Assembly: GCA_003439945.1 (NCBI GenBank)
Contig: QVRM01003944.1
Span: 12,501-76,500 of the forward strand
Direction of reading: 5' to 3'
From: Dermanyssus gallinae
Taxonomy: Eukaryota > Arthropoda > Arachnida > Mesostigmata > Dermanyssidae
DNA: 64,000 bases
Shown one piece after another: positions 38,979 to 50,450 of the stretch; positions within the stretch are counted from its first letter, which is position 1, and the number at the start of each line of letters is the position of its first letter. Both the position numbers and the translations under genes were made by a program. The notes below the pieces were generated by a model. That model did not search any database, was not told the DNA's origin, and saw nothing but the letters and a program-made list of their open reading frames with translations.

Positions 38979-40257
38979 ATGATATATTGCTGCTGCCGCC
39001 GTGGTCGATGTTTCCAACAGGAAAAAGAGTGCGTAAGAATAAAAAATAAATTTCCATAGCCGTGGACACGTGTTTTTCCGCTTCAGGTAAAGGGTTTCGC
39101 TCGGGCCGAAGTCAAAGTGCAGTCGATGCGTGTGTATATATATATATATATATCGGCCGATTATTGTAACTAGTTGTACAAGTTGAAAAGAAATCTAGTA
39201 AGATATTGTACAACTTTCACATTGCGTTATGATTCTCGAGAGGCACGCCGGATAAGCTTATGCGCATGTAAACGTAAAGTTAAAAAATATTTTAATTACA
39301 TCACTCTTACAAACTAGCAGGTCGGGCATTACCATTTTATGATTGATATCGGTAAGTCTTACGCTCTTAGCTATAGATCTCTACGTTCTACAGCTTTTGG
39401 CTCATATTAGTTTAATACTGCGTGACTAAGCAGAGTTATTTCATATATCTATATACGTATAGGGAGCAGCCTAAGAGCTTTAACCATGCCCACTTGTGTG
39501 GTGCTCGAAACAGCCCATAACGAGTTTTCTTAGTAATTCAACAATTTACTAGGGACTGAATCTCTTCTGAACATCAGCAATATTAGTATCGCCCAGCTCA
39601 ACGAAAAGCCTCTCGGCGTTTCGGATGTCTCTTAGTATGAAGAGTAATGTCACTGTACTTTAAACCATCGTCGAAACGTGTCTAATCAACCTGTTCACAA
39701 TAGTGTCGGGAACCCTCTATTGTCGGCCTGGTATTAGGTCAAGAATAAGTGAGAGTTTACCATTGAATGAGTTTGTCCTGCAAGATTACCCGTTGAATAA
39801 CCGAACGTCTATAGCTCAGCCGGAGCGGCCTCCAGCGGCTGTTGTAACAAGAAATTCTAAAGAAGCAAAAGGCGATTCTTGGGACCTTGACTTTATTTAA
39901 TACGGCGAGAAATTGTCGGCAACTATGACAATAATGGCCAGAAAAAGCAGAGTGAGTAGTTCTGCTATTAAAAATATTGGTGTTTTTTTTTACTGCGAAC
40001 GAAGGATTAAAGCGACTCTCTTATTCAATCAAGAAGCTTGCTTTACCACGCAAATTTAATATCCTTAAATATTTTCCGATTTGTATTCCTTAAACAGCAC
40101 GTTCCCAATTAATAAGCAATATGTAAAAACATTATCACAAAATATTTGTTTTATGAGACCGTCTTCTCCAGACGGCAAATTTATTTAAATTAAGCAATTT
40201 TTAATAATTGTAACAATTAAGGGCTTTTTGGAGAAAAGGCTAACGCCCGTGTCTGCC

Positions 40258-40292
<35 letters not shown>

Positions 40293-40605
40293 CATATACG
40301 TGCCAACCTTGTATGCGTCACAACCCAACCTAATTTCATTATCAGTGGCTGCGCTGAGGTCACTGACGACCGCCCATTAGTTCGCTTTGAAGATGGCGAT
40401 CATGATAATTGGCTGCGAATTTGTCTCGGCCGTCGCCGTCACCGAAGCTGTCCGCCGAGATTCACCTCGCGAATGTTGTTGTCGTAGTCGTCGCTACGAA
40501 ACGTGTGTAGATAGAAAACGAAGAAAGCTGATGATGATTCGCTGCTCCTCCGTTGGGAAGACGCCAGCCAACCTAGCTCTAGCCCGTTGACAGCGGGCAA
40601 CATTC
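38979..40605. other. Gene-free interval
   Basis: (TA)n at 39135-39152 and 40261-40288. Nothing else recognised. Confidence 0.4.
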
Positions 40606-40722
40606 ACAAAAACAACAACAACGACAACAACAACAACAACAGCAACATTAACAGCAACAACAACAACAACAACAGCAACATCAACAGCTACAACAACAAC
40701 AATAACAGCAACAACAACAGTA
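40606..40722. repeat. CAA/CAG triplet array
   Basis: Imperfect CAA array with ACATTAACAG and ACATCAACAG interruptions. Confidence 0.9.
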
Positions 40723-43393
40723 GATCTACAAAAGCCAAAAAGAGTTACGCTCTCTGTTTTGCGTCCGTCCTGTTATCAAGCCGCTATCAGCTGATGGGCG
40801 AACGCGACGCCGTTCGACGCGCTGCTTAGACTGACTGCTGAAGCTCGCCGAGTCAACCTTCTGAAGTCGAGGGAGGTTGATGGGGTGGCGGCGCGCTGTA
40901 TGGAGCGCGGACGTGCGGCCGCACTTCAAGTAGCCGGATCACGGACTGCCGTGCTGGGCAGGCAATAGATTCGATTGATCGATTGATCAATCGCTAGGTC
41001 GATCAACCGATTAACCTCTATCACTTCTCTCTCTATCGCTAAATATCGATCGATACATCGTTTCTTTACGCCCACCACGGAGCTCTATCTTTTTCGGTTG
41101 CCGCAGGGTCTCGCGGAGGCGGCTGCGCAGGCGGCGGGGTCGGCGGCATCTTCACTTTAGCTGACACCGGCGATGTTTGTCTGGCTATGCCATCTCGCGC
41201 GCGCTCTCTGTCGACGATAGCTGACGTACGGTAGTCGGAGGTAGACGTTTGTTGTTGTGTTGCTTTTCTTGATTTTGTTGTCGTCCTCTTTCGTCAATCA
41301 GTTCGATATAATCGCTGGAACTTCTTCTCGCTCGTTCGGGATCGAGATCGACTACAACGACAACTGCGACTACGACAAAGACGACGATGACAATGATGAA
41401 GTGATGATAGTTTGAAGGTGATGACCATGTTGGTAGAATTGGCGAGTCTGACGAATCTTTTCCTTCTCTCGTCTGCTCTTCAACGTCTGCAGACGTCGAA
41501 GGAGTAGTTTTTCTTCGTTGTCGTCGTGGTCAGTGTCCTTAGAGCCGATGATGGCGGGGCCAATCGCCACTCGTCGCAGCAGCTCTTAGCCCGTAACTCG
41601 GCACTCTGGCTGTCGCGTGTTGGTAGCTAAGAGTGAGTGACCGCCCTTTACCCAGATAGGCTTTAATTGTCGAGTATCTTTGTCGACGATTTTTATATAA
41701 ACAACGATTACGTGCCATCGCTGTATTATTGCGTTCTCTAGACGACGTCGACAGGGGGAGGTGCAACAGAGAGGGAGAGCCTTTTTGTCTAGTGCCCCGG
41801 CTCACTTTCGATTCGCTCACCTCATTTGTCTTCGCTGAGTATTCACTCAGTCGGTGAAGATACCGCCGAGAGACAGAAACCCACTCATCTCTCTCTCTCT
41901 CTCTCTCTCTCTTTGTCTGCGGAGCTACTGACGAATTCATACAGAGGGTCGACATTTGATTAGCGATTTGAGCTTTTGCATCTGTAAGTACTTTAAATGC
42001 GATTAAAGCTTTTAACTAAATTGGAACTTTATTTGTTTTGTTCCTCAGTTATTTTCAAAAGTATTCTTTTTCAGTTCTTTCAGAAGCAGATCAAGCAACG
42101 GACTCAGCAGACCTGCTGAAGTCAATTTGGGGACTCCCTCCAAGTTTTCAATGCAGACAATAGATCATTTTCGACCTAACTCACATTTGCACCACTCGCA
42201 CACCAGACCGTTGCCTCGCATGAGCGCCCCTACAGAAGGTAATTTTATTCGCCAAGACGATCCGCTATATATACACTTGTAGGATGATGCAACATGTTTG
42301 CATGTATGCAAACAAATCTTATACGTCTGTTCATAGCCCCGACCAACACAAGCAACGCTACTTTTTGGGCAGCGTTATTAAAACAACTATTTTCTTCGAT
42401 AACAATACGATTTTTCATTTACATTACTGTGATGTAGTCCTTATAGTATATCGAGCCGTAAAGAGGTTTTGCAGATAAAAATGAAGGCAGGCTAATGTAT
42501 ATATTACAGTCAATCTGTATCTTTTGGACTAGATGAAGTGCAACTTTCTTGTCAGCGTTATAATAGATACTTCAATAACAAGCCGTATAGGTTTATGTTT
42601 ATGTACATAATATATTCGTTCTTAGATGACAGTGGTGTAAACGCGTGCACCTATACCGCCGTTGGTAAAGTGGGAACACTACTTCATCTGTTTGGTCTGC
42701 TAACCACTAGTTAGTGGTAAGTAGTTTTTCGCCATCTCTCAATAGAAAAAACTTATAGTGCAGAACATCAACGAAAGCGACAATGGAGAGCAATTATTTT
42801 TTACCTACCATCTTTCAGCCGGTAGCTGATAGGTGTGATACTATCGCAGTAGATTTATGATTTAAAAATAAAGAAAGAGGAAAAGAGTTGTATACGTTCA
42901 TCTCTAGCACTGTTGTCCAAATGCCCACTGCACATCAAAACTTTTTGCATTTGTGTGTATGGATGTTTATATATCTGAGTGTGTGTGCGTGTGTACATAT
43001 GTTTTTTTTTCCGAAGAAGTCTATTGCACACTGCCAGAACGACGGTTTTGGTTCGTACATATGGACATCCCTGTCATCGTCTCGATCATTTTCAGTGAAG
43101 AGTTATAATAACCTAGTAACGAATATAAGTGTGCGAAAACTTGCAACTAGATCCTTCCGTTCTAAGGTGACAGTGTGCTGAGGTTCCTTGTTGATATTGC
43201 ATGTTGGGTCCTTACACTCTTCTGGGTGTACCGTTCTATCGTAGCAGCAATAACAAACAAAAAGTAATACAAAATGTTGGTTACTATTGTTGCGACTAAT
43301 GTGTCTATGCTTCCGTCGCCGTGCGGACAAACGTTGTGTAGCTAATGCCAAACAAAACAACAAGTGTGCCAGGCGTTACTGCTGTATATATAC

Positions 43394-43398
<5 letters not shown>
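40723..43398. other. CG-rich island, then AT-rich DNA; no gene supported
   Basis: 40,780-41,970 is CG-rich with TCGATCGATC, GGCGGCGGGG and (TC)n (41890-41912) and could be a promoter region. A 138-codon minus frame with a true ATG at 41955 has no recognisable domain and is Arg/Glu-rich because of the (TC)n. A donor-like GTAAGTACT lies at 41982 on the plus strand. 42,000-43,398 holds nothing recognised. Confidence 0.35.

Positions 43399-43424
<26 letters not shown>
43399..43424. repeat. (TA)n at the 3' end of a REL fragment
   Basis: About 13 TA units directly adjoining the retrotransposon tail. Confidence 0.9.
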
Positions 43425-43773
43425 GCAGGATTAACAAACTACATCAGCCCTAGGTCCAGGCCTAGTGTCGACCACCTGGGCAAGGTGCCAAACCGCTGTG
43501 GCGTTACCACGTTTTTTTATATCCAATGACAGCCTTTGCCGGAAAAAATCACTAGCGCGTAGGTCCCCGTGGCAAATCTGAGATACTTGCATACTTCAGT
43601 AATAACTTTTTCAGTAATCTTACCTGGGCCCTCTAAGGTCTCAAAGACAAACGGTCGAACATCCATAGAGTCTCCGATAGATGCATACTTCCGACACTTA
43701 TTTCTCTCCGCCTGCGAAATAGCATAAGCAGCCTGGGTAGCGCCATGACTGACAGGTGAAGGTGCTAAAGAGT

Positions 43774-43775
<2 letters not shown>
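43425..43775 (-). mobile_element. REL retrotransposon fragment inside (TA)n, second copy of the TA subfamily
   Basis: On the minus strand from 43775 the frame reads DSLAPSPVSHGATQAAYAIS, KCRKYASIGD, RPFVFETLEGPGKI, then a frameshift near 43560. It continues in the next frame as FRQRLSLDIKKRGNATAVWH. These align with DLLAPSMVSAGAARAGYASA, KVRKYQD, AFETLGGPGP and LRQRLSLDVQRGNAASV of the copy at 20433-22340. The fragment begins just after the endonuclease WDATV motif. (TA)n lies flush at both ends (43399-43424 and 43776-43819). Inactive. Confidence 0.78.

Positions 43776-43819
<44 letters not shown>
43776..43819. repeat. (TA)n at the 5' end of the REL fragment
   Basis: About 22 TA units joined to the truncated coding sequence. 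Confidence 0.95.
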
Positions 43820-43827
<8 letters not shown>

Positions 43828-43940
43828 TCACCCATGTGATCCCAGACGAGAACAGAAAACGGCTATGTGTTCGTTTTGTTAATTAAGCGGCATATAAATG
43901 CCCGGTTGTTCTATCAACATCATTCTCATGTGTATTGCAT

Positions 43941-44160
43941 TTTGGACTAGTCAGAAAAAGCAGTCTCTTTCTGGCACCTAGTCGTGGCTATCATCCACCG
44001 GGGTGTCACCGGTTCGATCTCTGTTTTTGATGGACTTTTTTGAAGTGATGCTCATTGAGAATAGCTGATAAACCATTCACCACTGATAGTGAGCGGCTAT
44101 GCTGCTGCAGGGCGAGGACTGTTAGGATTGTTATTATAGGTAACTCGAACATGTACGACA
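43941..44160 (+). mobile_element. tRNA-derived SINE, copy 3 (diverged)
   Basis: Contains GGTTCGATCTC (B box, 44011-44021), then GATGCTCATTGAGAATAGCT and GAGCGGCTATGCTGCTGCAG. These match GATGCTCATTGAAAATATAT and CAGCGGCCATGCTGC in the copy at 61870. The A box is not clear and the tail is eroded, so the ends are approximate. Confidence 0.55.
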
Positions 44161-44794
44161 TATATTCTGCCGCTCTAAGTGCCCCTCCTATAAAAGGAGT
44201 GACATAGGTTTTTATTTAATTTAGTAAACATTTCAAGCGAGAAATAATAAAATATAAGAAATAGTAATACTAGTAAGAATAATTAGACAAGATGTATTAT
44301 TTAATTTCATAGTTACAGGAAAATGTGAATGAAGTTATAATATTAGTAATACTAATAATAATAACATGGGCATAATATGTTCAATCCTGTGTTTCTTGTT
44401 TTTGCCGTAATCTAAACAAATATGCAATTTTCAAGTAGAAGTTGTGTAGCTGTTATAACGTAGCGAGCTTGTGGTGTTGCGTGCATTTAGTTGGCATTGT
44501 TGCAAATGTCGTTATTGTTGGCTACGCGATTTGTTTGGCTTTTATGGTCGTTAGCATCTCTGTCATTGTAACAGTTGCCGATATGTGATTTTCTTTTTGT
44601 TGTCATAGCAGCGATTTTCCATGTACAGTACTAATAATAATAATACTGCCTAGAATAGTGCTGCCATTCTGATTGTTAAGATTTTTGTTTTTGTCATTGC
44701 TTCGTTGATATCCGTTTGTTGCAGTGTTGATGGTGGCTATATTTGTTAATGATATCGCTGTCATTGGCCGCTGCTTTTGGCCGCTGTTGTCTCG
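44161..44794. other. Gene-free AT-rich interval
   Basis: Short ATA/AATAATAAT patches. Nothing recognised. Confidence 0.4.
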
Positions 44795-45072
44795 TTATTG
44801 TTGTTGTTGTCTCGTTGTTGTTGTTGTTGTTGTTGTTGCCGTTATTGTTGTTGTTGTCGCCGTTATTGTTGTTGTTGTCGCCGTTATTGTTGTTGTTGTC
44901 TCGTTGTTGTTGTCGCCGTTATTGTTGTTGTTGTCTCGTTGTTGTTGTCGCCGTTGTTGTTGTTGTTGCCGTTATTGTTGTTGTTGTCGCCGTTATTGTT
45001 GTCGCTGTTATTGTTGTTGTTGTTGTCACGGTTATTGTTGTTGTCGTCACTGTTGTTGTTGTTGTTTGTTTG
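44795..45072. repeat. TTG-rich array with ~21-bp higher-order unit
   Basis: Repeating GTTATTGTTGTTGTTGTCGCC-type units alternate with GTCTCGTTGTTGTTG. Frames on both strands are open only because of the repeat. Confidence 0.85.
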
Positions 45073-46030
45073 GCGGCGGCGGCTGTTGGCGGTGTTTCGG
45101 TGGCATCAGTTGCTGACGATGATGGTGTTGGTGTTGTTGTTGCTGCTGCTGCTGATGCTGATGGTGGCGGTGCGGTGCCACCGATGAGCCGGCCGAGATG
45201 AGCCGAATCGGGTGTAGTAGTAGTCGTAGTAGTCGTCGTAGCAGCAGCAGTAGTAGTAGTCGTTTCCGGTGCACGATCGTCGGTTGTCGATGTTGTTGTT
45301 GTCGTTGCTGCTGCTGCTGCTCCTGCTGTTGTCGTCGATGTTGAGCGGCCGGATCGGATCGGTCCGACCAGATCAGCCGTGGCCGTTTGCCGCCGCCGTC
45401 GTGGTCGTGGTGGTGGCGACGAAGAAGCAGGAGAATGAGGATGAGGACAAGTAGCAGGCAAGCCGCGAGTCGCAGTTCATAAGTCGTGAGGAACACTCAC
45501 TGACTGTCTCACTCACGTACTCACTACCTCTCTTTCTCTCTCTGTCTCTCTCGTTTTCTCACCACTTTTTTTTCTCTCGCACTGTTCGTCTTGACAAGCA
45601 AGCAGGCGAACGAACGAGCGAGCGAGGGAGAAAGTACGACGAAAGGCGAGAAACGACCAGATAGAAGATCGAACGGAGACAAACTGAGCGTCGCTGGGAG
45701 CGTCGCCTCGTCAAGAGAGCTAGGGAGAAGGAGAGAGAGACGGAGAGGAGAGATGGGAGAGAGAGAGACGTCTGTTTCAACTATCTTCTCGCCGCCGTCG
45801 CAGAGTCGACCTGCAGATTTGCAGGCAGGCAGACTGCAGTCTGCCTGCAATGGTCGTCTATCCAGCTGTCTGTCTGTCTGTTTGCCGTGCGTTCATCTTC
45901 GTCTGCGTGTGCGTGCGTGCGTTTGTCCGTAGGTGTTGCGTGCAGCCCACAGCGAGAGCGTAAACAGACCGACCTGTTCGAAGGCGCCCGCGGTGTCTCA
46001 TGACGGAGGCCGCCAACGTCGTCGTCGTCA
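45073..46030. other. CG-rich interval, no supported gene
   Basis: Overlapping minus-strand frames (45047-45496 and 44919-45461) are Gln- or Thr-rich. The first begins with a non-ATG codon, so the apparent signal peptide is not reliable. (TC)n/(GA)n patches lie at 45530-45560 and 45730-45770. Confidence 0.35.
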
Positions 46031-46105
46031 CAGGCATCAACAACAACACCAGCAACAACAACAAATGCGACAACAACGACAGGAACAACAAGAACAACAA
46101 CAACG

Positions 46106-46169
<64 letters not shown>

Positions 46170-46172
46170 CGG
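46031..46172. repeat. (CAA)n array
   Basis: Imperfect CAA, then a perfect run of about 20 units at 46108-46170, ending in CGGCGGCAACG. Confidence 0.93.
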
Positions 46173-47244
46173 CGGCAACGACAGTAACAGCAGCAGGAGC
46201 AACAACAACCGGAACATCAACAAGAGCAGAAGCTGAAACAGCAGCGACAGCTACAGATCAAATGCGCTGGGACAACGACACCACCGAGCACCGACAACTT
46301 CGGCAGCAGCAGCCGCCGCCGACGCAGAAACAGCGACGACGACGACGACTCTTATGAGGGCGTCAGATGAAGGACGATAACCAGCGCTGAAGGAATACAC
46401 AAATACACACTCTGCCCTCTATCTCTTCCCTCCCCTCTCTCTCTCTCCCTCGCTCTCTCTACCCCTCTCTCTCCCCTCTCTCTCCACCCTCTCTCTATCT
46501 CAGTCTCGTATAGCGATCGATGGGTGGCTGTGTGTGTGTGTGTGCGTTCGTGGCGCTTGTTTATTTGTTCGGTCGTTCGTTGGTTGGTTTGTTTGTTTGC
46601 TTGTGTGTGTTTGTTTGTTTGTTAGCTCGCCAGCGTTTTACTTGCTTGACTCAAACCGGCTCACTGACTGGTAGGCTGGCTGGCTGGAGTGAGAACAGGA
46701 CTGAATGAACAGGCGCGAGCATAGCATCATCTCTACTGCTCCTGCCGCTGCTCTCGTTGGCGCTGTAGCCGTCGCGCTGACAGTCGTGGTTGGCGTCTCG
46801 CTGCCGGAGAGCGAGCGAGAGCGGTGTTGTCATACCACCTACCACTCTACAGCTCTCTCTCTATGGCGGCTTGCTCTATGGTTGTTGCTGCTGCTGAACG
46901 ATGGCGTCCGATACCATCACAGCAACACCACCAACTACTACTACGATGAATGGTGAATTTGGCAGTAGAATACTACCATTACTACTACTCTTACTACAAC
47001 TGCTCGACAACTGACAGATATGTAAGCAGAATTGGCTACGACAACAACAACAATAACAACAACATTATCACCAACAACAGCGACAACAGCAACATTACCA
47101 ATAGCAACAACAACAACCGCGACGACGACGACGACAACAATAACAGGGAAGGACGCAACCGGCACCGGCCAATGGACGGAAAAAACAGCAATATCAACGG
47201 CAGCAAAATCACAACAACGATAGCAACACGAGAACGCTCAAACG
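46173..47244. other. Gene-free interval, CT-rich and CAA-rich
   Basis: (CT)n-rich 46430-46500, GT-rich 46527-46545, GTTTGTTT (46585-46620), CAA array 47040-47125. No gene. Confidence 0.45.
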
Positions 47245-47284
47245 CGATAATAATCATAATAATGATAATGATAATAATAATAAT
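47245..47284. repeat. Degenerate (AAT)n at the 5' side of REL copy D
   Basis: GATAATAATCATAATAATGATAATG-type repeat ending in AATAATTTAT, where coding sequence begins. Confidence 0.85.
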
Positions 47285-48804
47285 TTATAAAGATTTCTCA
47301 ATTCTCGCTTGGAACACAGATATAACCATAGAGTCACAAACTGGCATTCAGCAGGGAGACCCATTGGGACCAGCTCTGTTCTGCCTCGGCATTTCGGATC
47401 TGGTATCAAGCCTACAGAGCCCTTTCAATGTCTGGTACCTAGACGACGCTGTCTTGGGGGGTCCCGCAAATGCCGTGGCGAGAGATCTGCAAACTATACT
47501 GAATTTTGAGGAACCAGGAGGACTGACTCTCAATGCAGCCAAATGCGAAGTTTTAGCTGTCGGAGGCACCCTTCAAGATCAGGCGCAAGCTATACAAGAA
47601 ATCATGGAAGCACTTCCTGGGATATCTTGTGTAACTCAGGGAAACCTAGATGTTCTAGGTTCTCCCGTAATGGCCGAAGGAATCCCACGCGCTCTCGATG
47701 CTAAACGAGAGACCCTGGTAAAAATTCGCCCACGACTGACCAATATGCACCCACAGGTGGCTCTGTGTCTATGGAGACACAGTCTTGGTTCACCAAGATT
47801 CGTCTACATGCTACGAACATGCCAGACCCTGAAATACGTGGAGGGTCTTGCAGCCTATGACGAGACCATCAGAAGCATTCTAAGCGAGGTACTTAACATT
47901 AACTTAGAAGGAAACACGTGGGAGAGAGCTAGCCTCCCCATCGACAACGGAGGCCTTGGAATAAGAAGAGCTACGGATCTTGCTGCAGTGTGCTATGCTG
48001 CATCCCTGAATCAATTTGGCTCCCTGGCAGAATCACTTCTTGGTGAGGAAGCAACGATTGAACTGAAAAAGGCAACCGCGCCGTAAAGCCGCGCCGCGCG
48101 GAAAAGAACGTGCCGTCTTTCTAGCGGCTCAACATCCTTTCAGCGGGGGCTGGCTTCAAGCGCTGCCCTCCCGTCAGCTTGGCACCATGCTGGATCCAAA
48201 CCCCTTCCGCATGGTGTCAGCTCTTAGGATAGGCGCCCCCGTCTGCCAGCCCTTCACGTGCCTCTCATGCGGCCAACCGGTTGACTCGGACGGTCTACAC
48301 CCGTTAAGCTGTCCAAAAAGCCCCGGCAGACTTACAAGGCACGCTGAACTCAACGCCATAGTGAGAAGAGCTCTTAGAAGGGCAGGGATACCATCTACGC
48401 CCGAACCAGTAGGTCTTAATGGCAGCAGTGAGTTGCGACCTGACGGGGTCACCATCCCGCTGTGGTCGCACGGAAAATGCCTTGTATGGGATGTAACGGT
48501 TTCATGCACGGCTGCGTTATCATATTTACGTCACAGCGCAGTCGAGACGGGATGGGTAGCAGAACGTGCGGATTCTGAAAAACGGAGGAAGTATCTAGAA
48601 CTATCTAGAAGCTACCACTTTGCACCCATTGCATTAGAGACACTCGGCCCCATTAGCACAGGTACAGCAAAACTCCTGCAAGACATCGGAAAACGAATCG
48701 AAGACGTTACGGGCGATCGACGCGAGGCCATGTTTTTGAGACAGATGATGTCTTTGGCCGTGTGTAGAGGGAACGTGGCTTCCATTATAGGCGCCATGAA
48801 CTGA
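47285..48804 (+). pseudogene. Reverse transcriptase-REL endonuclease polyprotein, one frameshift
   Basis: Reverse-transcriptase motifs: SQTGIQQGDPLGP (about 47332-47370) and WYLDDAVLGGPAN (about 47432-47470, catalytic YxDD), then LTLNAAKCEVLAVGG. Next come the thumb (GSPRFVYMLRTCQTL) and SLPIDNGGLGIRRATDLA. At about 48080 a one-base shift moves the frame; it resumes as GKERAVFLAAQHPFSGGWLQ. The zinc cluster CLSCGQPVDSDGLHPLSC (about 48260-48315) is CxxC-x9-HxxxC. The endonuclease signature is RPDGVTIPLWSHG, then CLVWDVTV (about 48438-48500). The C-terminus is MMSLAVCRGNVASIIGAMN (stop at 48804). In life such proteins nick a chosen DNA target and prime reverse transcription there. Missing here: everything before reverse-transcriptase motif B. 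Confidence 0.85.
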
Positions 48805-48919
48805 CAGAAAGCGAACAGAGCAGGATAAACATGATTTAAACGTTCATACCTCACAATTGTATTAACTAAATAATGATAAATAATAATAATGATAATACGT
48901 TATGGGAAAGAAGAAAAAA
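47285..48919 (+). mobile_element. REL retrotransposon copy D, the best preserved of the TAA subfamily
   Basis: A 1.6-kb 5'-truncated insertion. The coding part (47285-48804) includes most of the reverse transcriptase C-terminal half, the thumb, the zinc cluster and the endonuclease. A 3' untranslated region follows, with CGTTCATACCTCACAATTGT (48841-48860), then TAACTAAATAATGATAAATAATAATAATG and, after a short gap, (AAT)n at 48920-48950. Triplet repeats border both ends. A single frameshift inactivates it. Confidence 0.85.
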
Positions 48920-48920
48920 A

Positions 48921-48950
<30 letters not shown>
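48920..48950. repeat. (AAT)n downstream of REL copy D
   Basis: About 10 AAT units after an A-rich stretch. Confidence 0.9.
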
Positions 48951-48951
<1 letters not shown>

Positions 48952-49252
48952 TTGCGAACAACAATATGAACAGTAACCGTAGCAACAACGTCTACGAGAA
49001 TTTCTGCTTAAAATTGCTACCCAGATCAAACCTACGACGCATGCATGGGCAAAAAACACCTATTTTGCTTTCAAAGGCACAACAAAATGAACGGGAAGCA
49101 CGAGAAAGCACAGGTAGAAAGTGATCATAAAAGTACATCGATCTCACACAAAAATACCATTGTGCACCTAGGTGCCGCACGGCGAAAAGATGACGCAGAT
49201 GGGATATCTTTGGGTAACCCTGTAGCCTTACAGTGTAATTGTATTTGTAATA

Positions 49253-49253
<1 letters not shown>

Positions 49254-49300
<47 letters not shown>
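49254..49300. repeat. (TA)n microsatellite
   Basis: About 23 units, followed by ATACATATAC and then the MITE-like terminus at 49320. Confidence 0.95.
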
Positions 49301-49303
<3 letters not shown>

Positions 49304-49319
49304 TATATAGATACATATA

Positions 49320-49420
49320 CAGAGCGTTCCAGAATTCGTCCAACAAACTTTGAGGTCCAGTACAACTCGGCAAACAAATAATGTTTTCCAATGGAACGAG
49401 GGGTGGAATTGAGTAATCGA
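49320..49420 (+). mobile_element. Possible solo terminus related to the 24640-25532 MITE
   Basis: CAGAGCGTTCCAGAATTCGT, then ACAACTCGGCAAACAAATAA and GTTTTCCAATGGAACGAGG resemble, in the same order and spacing, CAAGGCGTTCTATGACTATC, AGAACTCGCAAACATT and TTTTCCAATGGAATATTG of that element's right arm. No partner arm was found. Similarity by eye only. Confidence 0.35.
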
Positions 49421-50219
49421 GCATAAAAGTCAACATTTAAGAACTACAAAGACTTTCATTTGTTAAGGATTGTCTTCAATACAACATGTGTTCTACTTTG
49501 ATCTAACGTAGACTGCAATTCAATAGATGCAAACTTTTTTTCCAAGCACACAGGATTGGTTTGTCAATTATATATATAGATATATATCCATTTTAAAGAT
49601 GTTAGCAGTGTAAGCATAACACGAAACGTTTGTACTCGGTATTCTACGAACGAGCACTGTCTACGAATAGTATACATCATGAGGAACAAATTTGTAAATA
49701 TCTCCTAAGGGTACGAGGACACACGCGGGCGATTCATAATGAGATCCGTGCGACACATGATGCCCGATGTAGTGAACTAAGTACTTCTTACGTTTTGTTT
49801 AGCCGTGTTAGCGGTGGAGACTATGTCTTGCCGAGGGTCCCACCTAAAAACAGCAGACAGTTGTGTTTTATTTGCGGACCTGTACTTTTAGAACGCTTAC
49901 ATTTTCGATTATATACATATACATACGCGACACCGTACAGTATATATATATACTATATGCCAAATGTATTTGTAGTTTTTGATACCGACCAGCAAGAAAT
50001 ACTTGGTGATCCTGCCTAAATTATGTAAAGGTACCGTAGGTAACGTGTGGGTAAATGAACGCATTAAGTTTAGAGTATGTGCCAATATTGATATATTCAC
50101 ATTATTGTTTCGTTAGGCAACACGATCTATCGTTGGCGGCCAATCTAATGATGCGTCGAAGCTAAGAGACGATAGACAGAACGGTATATGCATATAGATT
50201 TCGAGCTATAGAGCTAGCT

Positions 50220-50251
<32 letters not shown>

Positions 50252-50450
50252 GAGGCGAAATAGGGAGATGACCTTTTGACGGAAGGCTGCGGGGTAAAGC
50301 GCGTTGAAAACGTGTTGCCCTCTGCCTGTCAGTTCGTTTCGTGCGCTGGGAACCACCACCACCACAACCATAACCAGCCAACGATCATGACCTGTGATTC
50401 GCGCGAGTGAGTGCTGAGGTCTGGCGATGACTTTTATTTGACCTTTATGA
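49421..50450. other. Gene-free interval
   Basis: (GA)n at 50219-50246. A long plus frame (49630-50019) begins at TTG and shows no domain. Nothing supported. Confidence 0.4.

Noticed and set aside
41539..41955. 138-codon minus-strand frame with true ATG near a CG-rich island
   Set aside because: Arg/Glu run comes from (TC)n and the rest has no recognisable domain. It may be a 5' leader but cannot be supported.
45047..45496. Minus-strand frame that appears to start with a signal peptide followed by Gln-rich sequence
   Set aside because: The first codon is GTG, not ATG, and the rest is a CAG/CAA array. A competing frame is equally open.
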